Origin: Saccopteryx bilineata
Taxonomy: Eukaryota > Chordata > Mammalia > Chiroptera > Emballonuridae
DNA: 64,000 nt
Direction: 5' to 3'
NCBI RefSeq assembly: GCF_036850765.1
Contig: NC_089490.1
Location: 291,258,982 to 291,322,981 of the forward strand
Positions 34,301 to 46,789 of this stretch are shown piece by piece (positions within the stretch are counted from its first letter, which is position 1; each line of letters starts with the position of its first letter). The notes below the pieces were generated by a model, which had not been told where the DNA came from, did no database searches, and saw only the letters and a program-made list of their open reading frames with translations. A program made the translations under genes and the position numbers.

Positions 34301-34895
34301 GAAAAATTAAGACATTTACTTAAGTCAGCTATTTACAAAGTTGGGAAATATTTTAACTGAAATATCTTGGCTATTTTGTGAGGACATAGTACAAGTCAAT
34401 ATCATAAAACTAATTATTGTAAAACCTGAAAAAGTATATGATCTTATTAGATTCATTGAGTTACAGTGTGATAACTGCAATTTTAATAATTTATAACCTA
34501 ATTGTGTGCAGTATGAATGTATCTACTTTTTACTGAAACTTTGTAATTAGGTATTAACTAAAAATATCTTATATAAATAGAAGACTAACATTTGTTATAA
34601 TTTCATAATAAAAATTAATAAATATTCCCTCTTGGTAAATAAAAAACTGAAAAGCAGTGCCTGATATCAATTAATTTTTAGTTTGACTCCAATAGGAATT
34701 AGATTAAAATAAAAACAAAAGCACCTACAATTAAAATTTTAAAAATAAATTAATTAAATAATGTCTTCTGGAAAACTTTCCATTTCCATTTACTGTAGTA
34801 TTTGGAAAGATAATTCTGACGTTTGAGAAATCATAGACTATATTTACAAAACACTTTTTGAAAATTCTGTGCATTTATATATACATTGATTCTTT
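31346..34895. other. unassigned AT-rich DNA, no recognised gene
   Basis: The largest stretch without a named feature. 32430-32520 (TGGGTCAGCTATGGCTCTGC and following) is less AT-rich and may be a decayed repeat. Open frames near 33014-33407 have no known motifs. Confidence 0.45.
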
Positions 34896-34897
34896 CT

Positions 34898-35052
34898 TTT
34901 AAAATTTTTCACTGGTATTGAGAGAGAGAGAGAGAAAATGAGAAAGAGAAAGAGAGAGAGGAAGATACACTTGTTATTCCACTTATTTATGCATTCATTG
35001 ATTAATTCTTGTATGCGTCCTGAACTGGATCAAACCCACAACCTTGGCATAT
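34898..35052 (-). mobile_element. old bat-type (Ves-like) SINE fragment, minus strand
   Basis: A (GA)n-rich stretch at 34919-34962 is followed by TTCCACTTATTTATGCATTC, a GATTAATTC segment, CCTGAACTGGATCAAACCC and AACCTTGGCAT. This is the order of an inverted tRNA-derived SINE with a B-box-like region near 35020-35040. It differs from SINE-A, -B and -C and looks older. Confidence 0.6.
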
Positions 35053-36617
35053 TAGAAAAAAAATGATTAAAAATATATATCATTACATTGCATTTTTGCC
35101 CCAATCAATTTATTTCTCTTCCAATACAGAATGTGTGAAAAATTATATATAACAGGTTTTTAAAATTATTATTGTTGTTGAAACAAAAGGAGGTATATGT
35201 GGGCAGTGACAATAAATGCACTCTTAATGTTGTTACTATGTCACACTGGACTGAGGTGGTACACAAAGGAAAAATAGCCCATTTTTTCGAAGTACCGTTT
35301 TGATAGGTTAGCTCCAATCAACCTGGACACATAGCTTTCTCCTAACAGTCATTCTTACTTCAGTTCCGTAGGGAGGAGTAGAACATAGGAGAAAAAGATG
35401 AGAGTATTGTATTCTTAATAAAAATAAAACTAAGAAACAAATTAAGTTACTTTTTAAAATTTCTGAGCAAAGGACTCCTGTAAGCAGTTTTTCAGGTTAT
35501 TTTTTTATTTGGCTTATTAAATTTAGAGTCTGTAACAATTCTATAGTTTCTTCACTTAACCTGATATCATGATACAGTCTTTTTGTAAAAATGCCACATT
35601 ATTCTACTATATTTTTGGTAAAACTTAACCTACTTCAATAGACCTAACAACTTGAGATTTGACAAATTAAATTAAGAGTCAGAGTCATGTTCAAACTGTA
35701 AAATCTTACAATGAAAGGGCTGAGATGATGGTAAGCTTGGAATTTTGGGGGTGGTCTCTGAAGGACCCGGCCTACAGGGGTATCTTACAGGTTGATAAAA
35801 TATAAAGGAACTGACTTGAACACTCTGTCTGATACTACCTGCTCCTTCACCTGAACTTATGTATTATCTCTTCCATATATTTCAATATTTTCTAAAATTG
35901 TTTTATAGTTACTCCCAAATCATGACTTCTGTATTAAAATTATTTTTATTTTATAATTGGTTTTAAAGAAAAATTTCTGATATGTCTTAAAATGGTAAAG
36001 CAGACTTTAGTCAGGACTATTATGATACATGTAGTGCAATGGAATTTTGTAGTAAGTAAGAGAAATTGGACTCAACTCTGAATATAAAAAAAAGTGGTTA
36101 TTCATAGCCAAGGAGCTAGTGGGTATAATTAGACAGATGAATACTAAAAGGAAATATTACAGATAACTATATGCTAGACTACCAATAAATAGTTGCTAAA
36201 GACCAGTCAGAATGATCAGGTATTACCTGGAAAATGATAGAGAATGAGGAATTTGATCAAGTATGTACCATGAAAGAGCAGATATCAGGGGGTGGGAAAT
36301 TCTAGTTAAAACATTGTGACAGGAATCTTGCAAAGACTGGACTCTGTAAGGATAAAGATGGAAACAAGATTAGATGTAGATGATAAAAGAGCTCTGAGGA
36401 AGATGACAATAGTATGGTCAAGAAGAGACTCTATGTCATTGGCTCTTAGATTAAGCTAATATTGTTTAGTTACTTCATTATATGACCAAAGGTATTACTG
36501 ATTTTAAGAAAAGCCATGTTTTAAAAATTATTTTAGGGTTACTTTTAATCTTGCCATTATATCTTCTGAAAAAGAGAAATATTTAAATATTTGGTTTTAA
36601 AAAGCATGACTACTACG
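35053..36617. other. unassigned AT-rich DNA
   Basis: No gene recognised. 36000-36430 is somewhat less AT-rich and may be an old repeat I cannot name. Confidence 0.45.
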
Positions 36618-36640
36618 TAATTCTTGCATTATTTTATTTT

Positions 36641-39240
36641 TTTGTTGTACCACTTATTTTTGCATTTTTTTATATAAATTTTTATTAATTTTAATAGGGT
36701 GACATCAATAAATCAGGGTACATACGTTCAAAGAAAACATCTCCAGGTTATCTTGTCATTCAATTATGTTGCATACCCATCACCAAAAGTCAGATTGTCC
36801 TCTGTCACCTCTATCTGGTTTTCTTTGTGCCCCTCTCCCTCTTCCTCCCTCTCCTCCCCGCACCCCCCCCCCGTAACCACCACATTCTTGTCCATGTCTC
36901 TGAGTATCGTTTTTATGTCCCACCTATGTTTGGAATCATGCAGTCTTAGTTTTCTCTGATTTACTTATTTCACTCCATATAATGTTATCAAGATCCAATC
37001 ATTTTGTTGTAAATGATCCAATGTCATCATTTCTTATGGCTGAGTAGTATTCCAGTGTATATGTACCACATCTTTTTTATCCACTCATCTATGGAAGGGC
37101 TTTTTGGTTGTTTCCATGTCTTGGCCACTGTGAACAATGTTGCAATGAACATGAGGCTACATGTGTCTTGATGTATCAATGTCTCTCAGTTTTGGGAGTA
37201 TAAACCCAGTAGAGGGATTGCTGGGTCATATGGTAGTTCTATTTTCAGTTTTTTGAGGAACCACCATACTTTCTTCCATAATGGTTGTATTATTTTACAT
37301 TCTCACCAACAGTGGATGAGAGTTCCTTTTTCTCCACAGCCTCTCCAACACTTGCTATTACCTGTTTTGTTGATAATAGCTAATCTAACAGGTGTGAAGT
37401 GGTATCTCATTGTAGTTTTGATTTGCATTTCTCTAATAACTAATGAAGATTAGCATCTTTTCATATATCTGTTGTCCATTTATATTTCTTCCTAGGAGAA
37501 ATGTCTGTTCATGTCCTCTTACCATTCTTTTATTAGATTGTTTGTTGTTGAGTTTTATAAAGTCTTTGTATATTTTGGATATTAGGCCCTTATCTGAGCT
37601 GTTGTTTGAAAATATCATTTCTCATTTAGTAGGCTGTCTGTTTATTTTGTTGTCAGTTTCTCTTGTTGAGCAAAAACTTCTTAGTCTGATGTAGTCCCAT
37701 TCATTTATTTTTGCCTTCACTCTCTTGCCTTTGAAGTCAAATTCATAAAGTTCTCTCTGTAACCAAGGTCCATGAGTTTAGTACCTATGTTTTCTTCTAT
37801 GTACTTTATTGTTTCAGGTCTTATATTTAGGTCTTTGATCCATTTTGAATTAATTTTAGTACAAGGGGACAAACTGTAGTTGAGTTTCATTCTTTGCATG
37901 TGGCTTTCCAGTTTTCTCAACACCATTTGTTGAAGAGACTTTCTTTTCCCATTGTGTGTTGTTGGCCCTTTTGTCAAAAATTATTTGACCATATATATGT
38001 GGTTTTATTTCTGGACTTTCTATTCTGTTCCATTGGACTGAGTGTCTGTTTTTCTGCCAATACCATGCTGTTTTGTCGTGGCTCTACAATATAATTTGAA
38101 GTCAGGTATTGTAATGCTCCCGGCTTCGTACTTTTTCCTTAGGATTGTTTTGGCTATCAGGGTTTTTTACTGTTCAATAGAAATCTGATGATTTTTTGTT
38201 CCATTACTTTAAAAAATGTCATTGGAATTTTGATGGGAATTATATTATTTTTGTATATTGCTTTGGGTAATATGGTCATTTTGATTATATTTATTCTTCC
38301 TATCCAAGAACAAGGAATATTTTTCCATGTCATTGTATCTTTATCGATTTCCCTTAACAATACTTTGTAGTTTTCATTATATATGTCCTTTACATTCTTT
38401 GTTATGTTTATTCCTAGGTATTTTATTTATTTTTTGTTGCAATCGTGAAAGGGATTATTTTTTTGAGTTTGTTTTCTAATGTTTCATTGTTGGCATATAG
38501 AAAGGCTATGGACTTTTGTATATTAATTTTGTATCCTGCGACCTTACTGTATTGGTTTATTGTTTCTAGTAATCTTTTTGTGGAGTCTTTGGGGTTTTTG
38601 ATGTATAGGATCATACCATCTGCAAAAAGTGAAACCTTTACTTCTTCTTTTCTGATATGGATGCCTTTTATTTCTTTATCTTGTCTGATTGCTCGGGCTA
38701 GAACTTCTAGCACCACGTTGAATAAGAATGGAGAGAGTGGACAACCCTGTCTTGTTTCTGATTTAAGGGGGAAAGTCCTCCGTTTTATGGCATTTAATAT
38801 GATGTTAGCAGATGGTTTATCATATATGGCCTTTATCATATCTTCTATACCCATTTTGTTGAGTGTTTTAAACATAAAGTTGTGTTGTATTTTATCAAAT
38901 GCCTTTTCTGCATCTATTGATAAGATCATGTGGTTTTTGATCTTTGTTTTGTTGATGTGGTGTATTACATTAACCGTTTTATGTATGTTGAACCATCCTT
39001 CAGATTCTGGGATGAATCCCACTTGATTATGATGTATTATTTTTTGAATATGTTGTTGTATTTGATTTGCTGGTATTTTGTTTAGTATTTTAGCATCTGT
39101 ATTTTAGAGATATTGTTCTGTAGCTTTCTTTTTTTGTGCCATCCTTGCCAAGTTTCGGTATGAGGGTAATGTTGGCCTCATAAAATGTGTTTGGAAATAT
39201 TGCTTCTTGTTCCATTTTTTGGAAGATTTTGAGTACAATA
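36641..39240 (-). mobile_element. 5'-truncated LINE-1 (2.6 kb), minus strand
   Basis: Inverted L1 3' UTR (TTTTTATTAATTTTAATAGGG, AATCAGGGTACATACG, a C-rich run near 36860) leads into about 2 kb of ORF2. A perfect 15-bp target duplication GCATTATTTTATTTT flanks it (36626-36640, 39241-39255). Between the outer poly-T and the usual L1 3' terminus lie about 20 bp of foreign sequence (TTGTTGTACCACTTATTTTT, near 36642-36661), possibly a short 3' transduction. Confidence 0.9.
37253..39022 (-). pseudogene. L1 ORF2 fragment, broken, catalytic Asp lost
   Basis: Minus-strand frames give reverse-transcriptase pieces ([40 protein letters not shown]) at 38423-39022, then smaller pieces at 38157-38360, 37717-37977 and 37433-37618, so several frameshifts and stops separate them. 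The catalytic box reads FADG (38615-38626) instead of FADD: the second aspartate codon became GGT. The element is dead both by frame and by active site. Confidence 0.9.
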
Positions 39241-39365
39241 GCATTATTTTATTTTATTTTTAATTTTTTCTATTCATAAGAGAGACAGAGAAAATGAGCA
39301 GAAGGGTGAGAGAAAGAAGCATCAACTCATTGTTCCACTTAGTTTTTCCTAATTCTTGCATTATT

Positions 39366-40330
39366 AAATTGGCTGCCATTGTCATTAAAATGTTGAATAG
39401 AAGTAGCAAGAACTAAAACTTTTATTTCTGATAATAAGGGAAATCATTCCATTTTGCACTATTAATAATGATATTCATTTTTTAAAAAATCTATATTAGA
39501 TTGAGAAAGTTCTTTAATTCACAACTTCCTGATTTTTTAAAAATAAGAAAGGGACATTGAATTGTGTCAAATGGCTACTCAACAACTATTATTAAATGAT
39601 CATATGGTTTTCATTCCCTTTTATTCTTGTTGCTGTGGCTAATTACCTTAGTTGATGTTGAATTGTTGAATTGATTTTGCATTCCCAGAATAAAGCCCAC
39701 TTGGCCATGATGTATTATTCCATAATTATACTTAAATATTTCTTAGCCAAATTATTTTCAGTTACTTGCTAAGAGTATTTTCCTGATCTGACTTTTCTTT
39801 AAATTAAGTTTATTGCAGTGACAATGGTAAATACGATTATATAAATACAATTGTACTATTCTATGATATAGAATCTGTATATTGTACTTTGTACTCACCA
39901 TTCAAATCCAAATTTCTTCTGTCATCATATATTTATGATGACATATATAGTGTATAACTATATAGTTACACACTTCCTTTACCTATTCTACCCCTATCCC
40001 CTTTCCTCAGGTAACCACCATACTGTTGTCTGTTTCTATGAGTTTTTGATGGTTTTTCTTATTAATTTGTTGCTATCAGTTTTAAATCCTACATATGTGA
40101 AATCATATGGTTCTTAATTTTTCTGTGTGGCTAAAATCAAATGTAATTTCTCTGCTAAATTATAATAGAGTTTTTATATCAAGGTTTGGGATATTTTTAA
40201 AAAAAACTTTAATATCTTATTAAGCTGCAGCATCAGAAATATGTCAGCCTTATAAAGTGAATTAGGAATATATTGTCCACCCGTATTTTCTAAATGACAA
40301 TGCAGATTAATATTGTTAAATTTTTATTTC
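39366..40330 (-). mobile_element. old LINE-1 ORF2 fragment, minus strand
   Basis: TTGCATTCCCAGAATAAAGC then CCACTTGGCCATGATGTATT (about 39675-39715) is the inverted reverse-transcriptase region of an old L1. It continues after 40135 with CAGCCTTATAAAGTGAATTAGG. It is interrupted at 39797-40130 by another L1 3' fragment. Confidence 0.65.
39797..40130 (-). mobile_element. L1 3' end fragment, minus strand
   Basis: AAATTAAGTTTATTGCAGTG, a stretch near TTGTACTTTGTACTCACCATTC, the CT-rich CCCCTATCCCCTTTCCTCAGG and ACCACCATACTGTTGTCTG are the inverted L1 3' UTR order. Confidence 0.7.
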
Positions 40331-40334
40331 TTGG

Positions 40335-41246
40335 TTTTAGACATCAAATTGTTGTTCCACTTCATTTATGCATTCACCAGTTTTTAAATTTTTAAAAATT
40401 TTACTAGTGAAATAATGTCAGAGAAAATTTGAAGGCATATTCTTTACTACAAATTCTATTTTTAAGGTCTAAAAAGATGTTTAGTTAACAAAAAATAGTT
40501 TATTTTTCCTGTTAATTGTAAGTAGTTATAATTAAAAAAAAATGTTTCCCTTTCACCCGTGTCAAAACTTTTTCAAGCATGCAATAGTTACTGTTCAGGA
40601 ACATTAACTTCTTTTTCCTTAGCTTGTCAAATAAAACAATGATAACAGCTAACACAATAGCCATCTGGTATAAATGAATCAAAATTATACCTATTATTTT
40701 ATCATATAAGTAAAATATATTCTTGGTGTACCAAAAATTCTAGTAATACATTTACCTGCTCTATAAGATAAAAAAGATTAAAAATAGCTGAATTATTAAA
40801 TTTATTGACATAAAGTATTACTATCTTTTAAATGTTCTTAGTTTCTGTAGTAATATTGGTAATCTACATTTTCCTCATTTTTTTCTCTATTAATCTTGCT
40901 AAGTATTCACCATGAAAATCTCTTTTCAAAAAACTAATTGTTAGATATGTTATTTACTTATTTTCACTCTGATATTTAGTATTATTTTAAATATATGTGT
41001 TTATATTACTAGCTTTTCGACCAATGTTTATTATAAAATAATTTCAGATTAACAAAATTTTTGTGAAAACTATATAGTTACACACTTACTTCACTCAGCT
41101 TTTCCTCTAGAAATTTTTAAATGTGTTTTACTAATTTATATATGCTGTACTTTATTATGTAGTTAAAATATTTTATAAATCACATTTTCATTTTTCTAGG
41201 AATCATGAGTTACACAAAAATGTGTTATTGGGGGGGAGGTTGTAGA
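40335..41246. other. unassigned AT-rich DNA
   Basis: A short SINE-like piece (TTGTTCCACTTCATTTATGC, near 40353-40372) may be a fragment of the Ves-like type. Nothing else recognised. Confidence 0.45.
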
Positions 41247-42726
41247 ATTTTAAAAAATTATTTTTCAATTACAACACATCAATAGTATTTTCTATTAGTT
41301 TCAGGTGTACAGCACAGTGGTTAGACAATCAGACACTTTGGAAGTGATCCCCCAGTATTTCCAGTATTAACCTGTCATCATATACAGTTGTTTCAATGTT
41401 TTGACTATATTTCCTATGTTGTACTTTACATCCCAATGAACACTTGATTAACTATCAATTTGTACTTTTTAACCCTTTTACATTTTCCACCCAGTCCCTT
41501 ACTTCCTCTTTCCTCTTTGGCAACCATTAGTCTGTTCTCATGGACAGGAGACAATGTCAGTATTTAAGAGTCTGTTTCAACTTTTTTTTTATTTAGTTCT
41601 TAAGATTTTACATATAAGTGAAATCATAAGGTATTTGTCTTTCTCTGACTTATTTCACTGAGCATAATACCCATTAAGTCCAACTATGCTGTTGCAAATG
41701 GTAATATTTCATTTTTTTGTATGTGAATGATATTCCATTCTTTATATATAATACTATATTTTATCCACTAGTATATTAATGGACACTTTGGTGACTTTTA
41801 TATTTTGGCTATTGTAAATAACACAGCAATGAACATAGGTGTGCATACATTCTCTCAAATTAGTTTTTTGAGTTTTTTCAGATATATACCCAGAAAATAA
41901 ATCACTGGATCTTAAGACAGTTCATGATTAATTTCTTGAGGACCTGGCCTAATGTTTAAAATGCCTATACCAGTCTGCATTACCACCAATAGTTCACTAC
42001 TGTTCCCTTTTCTTCACATTCTTGTCAACACTTGTTTGCTGATTTATCGATAATAACCATTCTGACTGGTGTGAGGTGATATAGTCATTTTAATTTGCAT
42101 TTTTCTGATAGTTAGTGATGTTGAGCATCTTTTCATACATCTATTGGCTATATATATGTCCTCTTTGGAGAAGCATCTACTCAAATCCTCTGCCACATTT
42201 AATTGAATTGTTACTATTTCAGTGTTGAGTTGTATGAGTTCTTTATAAGTTTTGGATTTTAACTCATATTTATCATGGGTGAATATCTTCCTCCATTCAT
42301 TAGGTTGGGGGTTGGTTTTGGTGATAGTTTCTTATGCTGTGCAAAAAGTTATTTTTAATTTAATGTAGTCCTATTCATTTATTTTTTATTTTGATTCCTT
42401 GAACAAGGAGATGTAACAGAAAAATATAGCTAAGGGAAATTCAGAGATTTTACTGGCTATGTTTTCTTTTCAAAGTTTTATGGTTTTGAGTCTTTAAGTC
42501 TTTAATCCATTTTGAGTTTACTGTTGTATATGTAGTTAGCAGTCAATTTTTTTAATGTATCTGCCCAATTTTCTCAACACCATTTATTGAATAGATTGTC
42601 TTTACCCCATTGTATGTCTCTGCCTCTTTTGTCATATATTGATATTAACTGACCATAAAGCTGTGAGTTTATTTCTAGGATATCTATTATGATCCATTGA
42701 TTTATGTGTTTTAATGCCAATAGCAT

Positions 42727-43015
42727 GCTGTTTGTTTATTTATTTAATTGAATTTATTGGAATGATATATTATTGTTCACAAAAGCATACAGGTTTCAAG
42801 TGTACAACTCAACACAACATTATCTTCACATTGTATCATGTGCCCACTCCCCCAAACAAAGTCTCTATCTATCCCTATTCCTCCCCAGATTGGCTCACTT
42901 CCACCTAGTTACCAACCCTTTTCCCTCTATTACCACACTGTTGTCTGCGTCCATGTGTTATGTGTATATGATTTTTGGCTAATCCTTTCACCTTCTTTTA
43001 TTCAGTCCCCTTACT
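42727..43015 (-). mobile_element. L1 3' end fragment inside the old L1
   Basis: ATTGAATTTATTGGAATGAT, ACAGGTTTCAAGTGTACAAC, TCACATTGTATCATGTGCC and ACCACACTGTTGTCTGCG form the inverted 3' UTR of a different L1 subfamily. The host L1 text resumes near 43030. Confidence 0.75.
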
Positions 43016-43985
43016 TATTATATCCTTGTGGTATCATTTGATATCAGGTCATGTGATATCTCCAACTTTGTACTTTCTCAAGATTGTGTGGCTATTCAGG
43101 ATCCTTTGTTGTTCCATATAAATACTTAGGTTATTTGTTCTAGTTCTGTGAAAAATTTCATTTGTATTTTCGTAGTCAGTGCTTTGAATTGACAGATTAC
43201 TTTGGGTAATATGGTCATTTTAACATTGTCTCCTGTCCATGAACATAGTATATGTTTCCACTTATTTTAATCTTACTCAACTTTTTCCTTCAGTGTCATA
43301 ATGTTTTGAGTACAGATCATTTACCTTCTTTGTTAAATTTAATGGGTTTTTTAAAGCAATTATAATGAATTATTTTTCTTAGTTTTCCTTTCTGATAGTT
43401 CATTATTGGTGTATAAAAATGGAACTTATTTCTGGCAATTTACTTTGTATCCTGCTAATTTACAAAATTAATTTATCAGTTCTCATAGTTTTTTTAGTAG
43501 AGTTTTCTATATTTAGTATAATGTCATGTGCAAAATTGCCTGCAATGATAGTTTTACTTCTTCCATTTCAATGTGCATGTATTTTTTTTTTATTTTAACC
43601 TGATTGCTGTGGCTAAGATTTCTAGTACTAAGTTCAGTAAGAGTGATAAAAGTAAACATCCATATCTTGTTCCCGACCTTAAGGAAACAATGTATATTTG
43701 GTAATATTCACTTGCAAAGCCATTGACTATGAAGTAAGCATGGGTTTGTTGTATATGGTATCTATTGGGCTGAGGTATGTTTGCCCTATTCCCACATTGC
43801 TGAAAGCTTTTTTAAAATAAGAAATGGGTTTGTCAAATACTTTTTCTGTATCAATTGATATAATCATATGATTTGTATTCTTTATTTTGTTTATGTGGTG
43901 AATCACTAACTGATTTGTACATATTGAACCAATCATGCATCCCAGGAATAAATCCCACTTGATTATGGTGTATGATAGTTTAATG

Positions 43986-44304
43986 CAGGGGTCGGGAATC
44001 TATGGCTCGCGAGCCAGATGTGGCTCTTTTGATGGCTGCATCTGGTTCACAGAAAAATCTTTAAAAACAAAATAATAATGTTAAAAATATAAAACATTCT
44101 CATGTATTACAATCCATTCATTTCCTACCACTCATGTTCATGGTTGCGGGTAGCTGGAGCCAATCACAGCTGTCCTCCGGACAACACCAAATTTTTATTG
44201 GATAATGCATAACATACACAGGTCGTTGTATGCCTCTCATGGAAATACATTTTAAAATATGTGGCATTCATGGCTCTCTCAGCCAAAAAGTGTCCCAACC
44301 CCTG
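43986..44304. mobile_element. non-autonomous hAT transposon (319 bp)
   Basis: Ends are CAGGGGTCGGGAATC and GTCCCAACCCCTG, an inverted repeat. A perfect 8-bp target duplication GTTTAATG (43978-43985, 44305-44312) fixes the borders and the hAT superfamily. The inside has GGCTCGCGAGCC near the left end. It lies in the old L1 and so is younger than it. It is a different family from the hAT at 22486. Confidence 0.95.
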
Positions 44305-46430
44305 GTTTAATGTATTACTGAATTTATTTTACTAATCCTTTGTTGAAGATTTTTGCATCTATGTTCATCAAGAATATTATCCTCTAATTTTCTTTCTTTG
44401 CAATGTCTGTATCAGGTTTTGGAACCAGGATACTGCTGGCCTCATAAATTGATCTTGGGAGTTTTCCCTTCTTTTAAATTTCTGAAAATAGTATGAGAAA
44501 AATGGGTAATCTTCTTTGAATATTTGGTAATATTAACTTGCAAAGCCATTTGCTTCAGGACTTTTATTTCGTTATTTTCTTTTTTTGGTTGTAATCAGTA
44601 TGTGCTGATTTTTGGGTTCTTCTTGATACAGTCTTAAAGATGTTATGTTTCAAGGAATTTATTTCTTTCACTTATTCAAGTTGTTGGCAATTTCTTTCAT
44701 AGTATTTTTTTTTTTTTTTGTAGAACTGTAGGGTCAGTTGTCACTTCTCATTGATATCTGATTTTATTTGAGTGCTCTCTTTTTTCTTGATGAGTCTGGT
44801 TAAAGTTTATCAACATTGTTTATTTTTATTTTCAAACAACCTGCTTTTGGTTTCCAGAATTGTTTCATTGAAACTTTATTTTACTCTATTTTTTCTTTAG
44901 TTCTGCTCTGATCTTTATTATTTCCTTCATTCTGCTCACTTTGGGCTTCACTTATTGTTCTTTTTCTAGTTCCTTTATGTGTAAGATTAGATTGTTAATT
45001 TAATTTTTTTTGTTTCTTGAGGTAGGCCCCAAACGTTATGCATTTCCTTCTTAAGGCTGCTTTTGCTGCGTCCCTAAAATTTTGGGTTGTTGTATTTTCA
45101 TTTTTATTTGTTGCAAGGTATTTATTTCTTCCTTGATTTCATTGTTTAGTATCATGCTATTTATCAGTTTGTTTTCCTTGCAACTGATTTCTACTTGCAT
45201 ACTTTTGGGGTCAAAGAAGATACTGCATATGATTTCAACTTCTTAAATTTACTGAGACAGTTTTGTGTCTCACATGTGGTCTATCTTGAAAAATGTTCTA
45301 CACATACTTGAAAAGAATGCATATTCTGCATTTATATGAAATGCTTTAAAAATATCAATAAATTAATCTGACTTAATGTGTCAATAAAGACTATTATTTC
45401 CTAGTTTACTTTTAGCTGTTGATGTCAAAGGGTTATTAAAATCCCCTACTTAGACTGTATTACTGTAAATCTCTCCCTGTATATCCATCAATATTCACTT
45501 TCTTTATGTAGGTACTTCTATGTTGGGTGCATAAAGGTTTTCTACAGCTCCATACTCTTGTTGGATTGATACCATTATCACTACATAATGTCCTTCTTTG
45601 TCTTTTATTATAGCTTTTGTTTTAAAGTCTATTCTGTCCAATATAAGTATTACTACCCCAGCTTTTTAATTTTATGTCCATTTGCATCAATTATCTCTTT
45701 TCAATCCTCTTTCAGTCTATAAGTATCTTTCATTCTGATGTTATTCTCTTATAGACAGCATGTATATGGGTATTGCTTATTCACCAATAACCTTAAGTCT
45801 TTTGATTGGAGCATTTACTCTATTTATATTTAAAGTGATTTATGACAGGTACAAAGTTATTGCTATTTTGTTCTTTATAATTATGGTATGTTCCTTTTTC
45901 TCTTTTTCTTAAAGAAGGCTCTTTAACATTTCTCACACCTGTTGGTGTTGACCAACTAATTTAGCGTTTTCTTCACTTTATTTCTTCTTTATTTTTAAAT
46001 GATAGTTCTAATGTGGTATTTTATGACCCCACACATTAATGATAAAATAGATGACTAGATAAAAGTACATTATTAAATCAATTATTGTTTACTTTTCAAG
46101 TATGTTGGTTTCTAAATACCTTTATATTTATCTGTATTTTAATGTTGTGTCAGAAAACATACTCTGTATAATTTCAATCTTTGTGATCTGTAGCCCATAA
46201 TATTCTTTATCTTTATTAATGTCTCATAGAAAGAATGTGGTTTCTCCAAATGTTTGTTAAAGTTTTCTGTAAATATCAAATAAATCGTTAGTTCATGGTG
46301 TTTTTAAATCTCTTATCTATTGAAATATATACTTTTTGTCGAATTGGTTTTACCAATTACTCAGAGTAATTTAATGTCTCCTCCCCAATAATAAATATAG
46401 ATGTGTTCATTCCTTTTATTGTGAGATTTT

Positions 46431-46497
46431 GCTCATTTATCTATATATCTATATATCTATATACATACAACACACACATATATATATAAACACACAC
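46431..46497. repeat. TA/CTAT/AC simple sequence
   Basis: Impure (CTATAT)n followed by (AC)n and (TA)n immediately left of a SINE. Confidence 0.85.
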
Positions 46498-46514
46498 ATA
46501 TGTACTTTAACTTT

Positions 46515-46714
46515 AAACAGGTTTTTATGTTTTGTTTTGTTTTTTATTTTATTTTATTCATTTTAAAAAAGGAGAGAGAGACAGAGAGGGAGAGAGAGAA
46601 GAGACAGAGAGAGAGAAAGGGGGAGGAGCTGGAAGCATCAACTCCAATATGTGCCGGCAACCTCAGCATTTCCAGGTCGACGCTTTATCCACTGCTCCAC
46701 CACAGGTCAGGCAA
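46515..46714 (-). mobile_element. SINE-C, minus strand
   Basis: T-rich start, GAGAGAGACAGAGAGGGAG, GGAAGCATCAACTCC, CAGCATTTCCAGGTCGACGC and CCACTGCTCCACCACAGGTC. The 17-bp target duplication ATATGTACTTTAACTTT (46498-46514) against ATATGTTCTTTAACTTT (46715-46731) has one change. Confidence 0.9.
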
Positions 46715-46789
46715 ATATGTTCTTTAACTTTCAGAGAGTAAAAATAGGCTACATATAAGTATATATGTAATTTCTGTTTATATTTCAGG

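Larger units (their letters stand above)
36618..39365 (-). mobile_element. SINE fragment carrying a nested L1
   Basis: A perfect 16-bp direct repeat TAATTCTTGCATTATT lies at 36618-36633 and 39350-39365. Removing the L1 between 36641 and 39240 plus one copy of its target duplication leaves a T-rich start, GAGAGACAGAGAAAATGAG, GAAGCATCAACTCATTGTTC and CACTTAG, an inverted tRNA-type SINE body (39256-39349) without its head. The outer repeat is therefore the target duplication of the SINE, and the L1 entered its poly-A end later. Confidence 0.75.
41247..46430 (-). mobile_element. old LINE-1, minus strand, near-complete ORF2 span
   Basis: The inverted 3' UTR (TTTCAGGTGTACAGCACAG; GAAGTGATCCCCCAGTATTT) begins near 41270. 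ORF2 follows with many stops. Recognisable spots are TTCTGACTGGTGTGAGGTGA (42060), the reverse-transcriptase piece with IISIDTEKVFDK (43727-43936) and the endonuclease region near 45560-45840 (CTTTTGATTGGAGCATTTAC). It is much more decayed than the L1 at 46985. An L1 3' fragment (42727) and a hAT element (43986) landed in it. The 5' limit is approximate. Confidence 0.75.
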
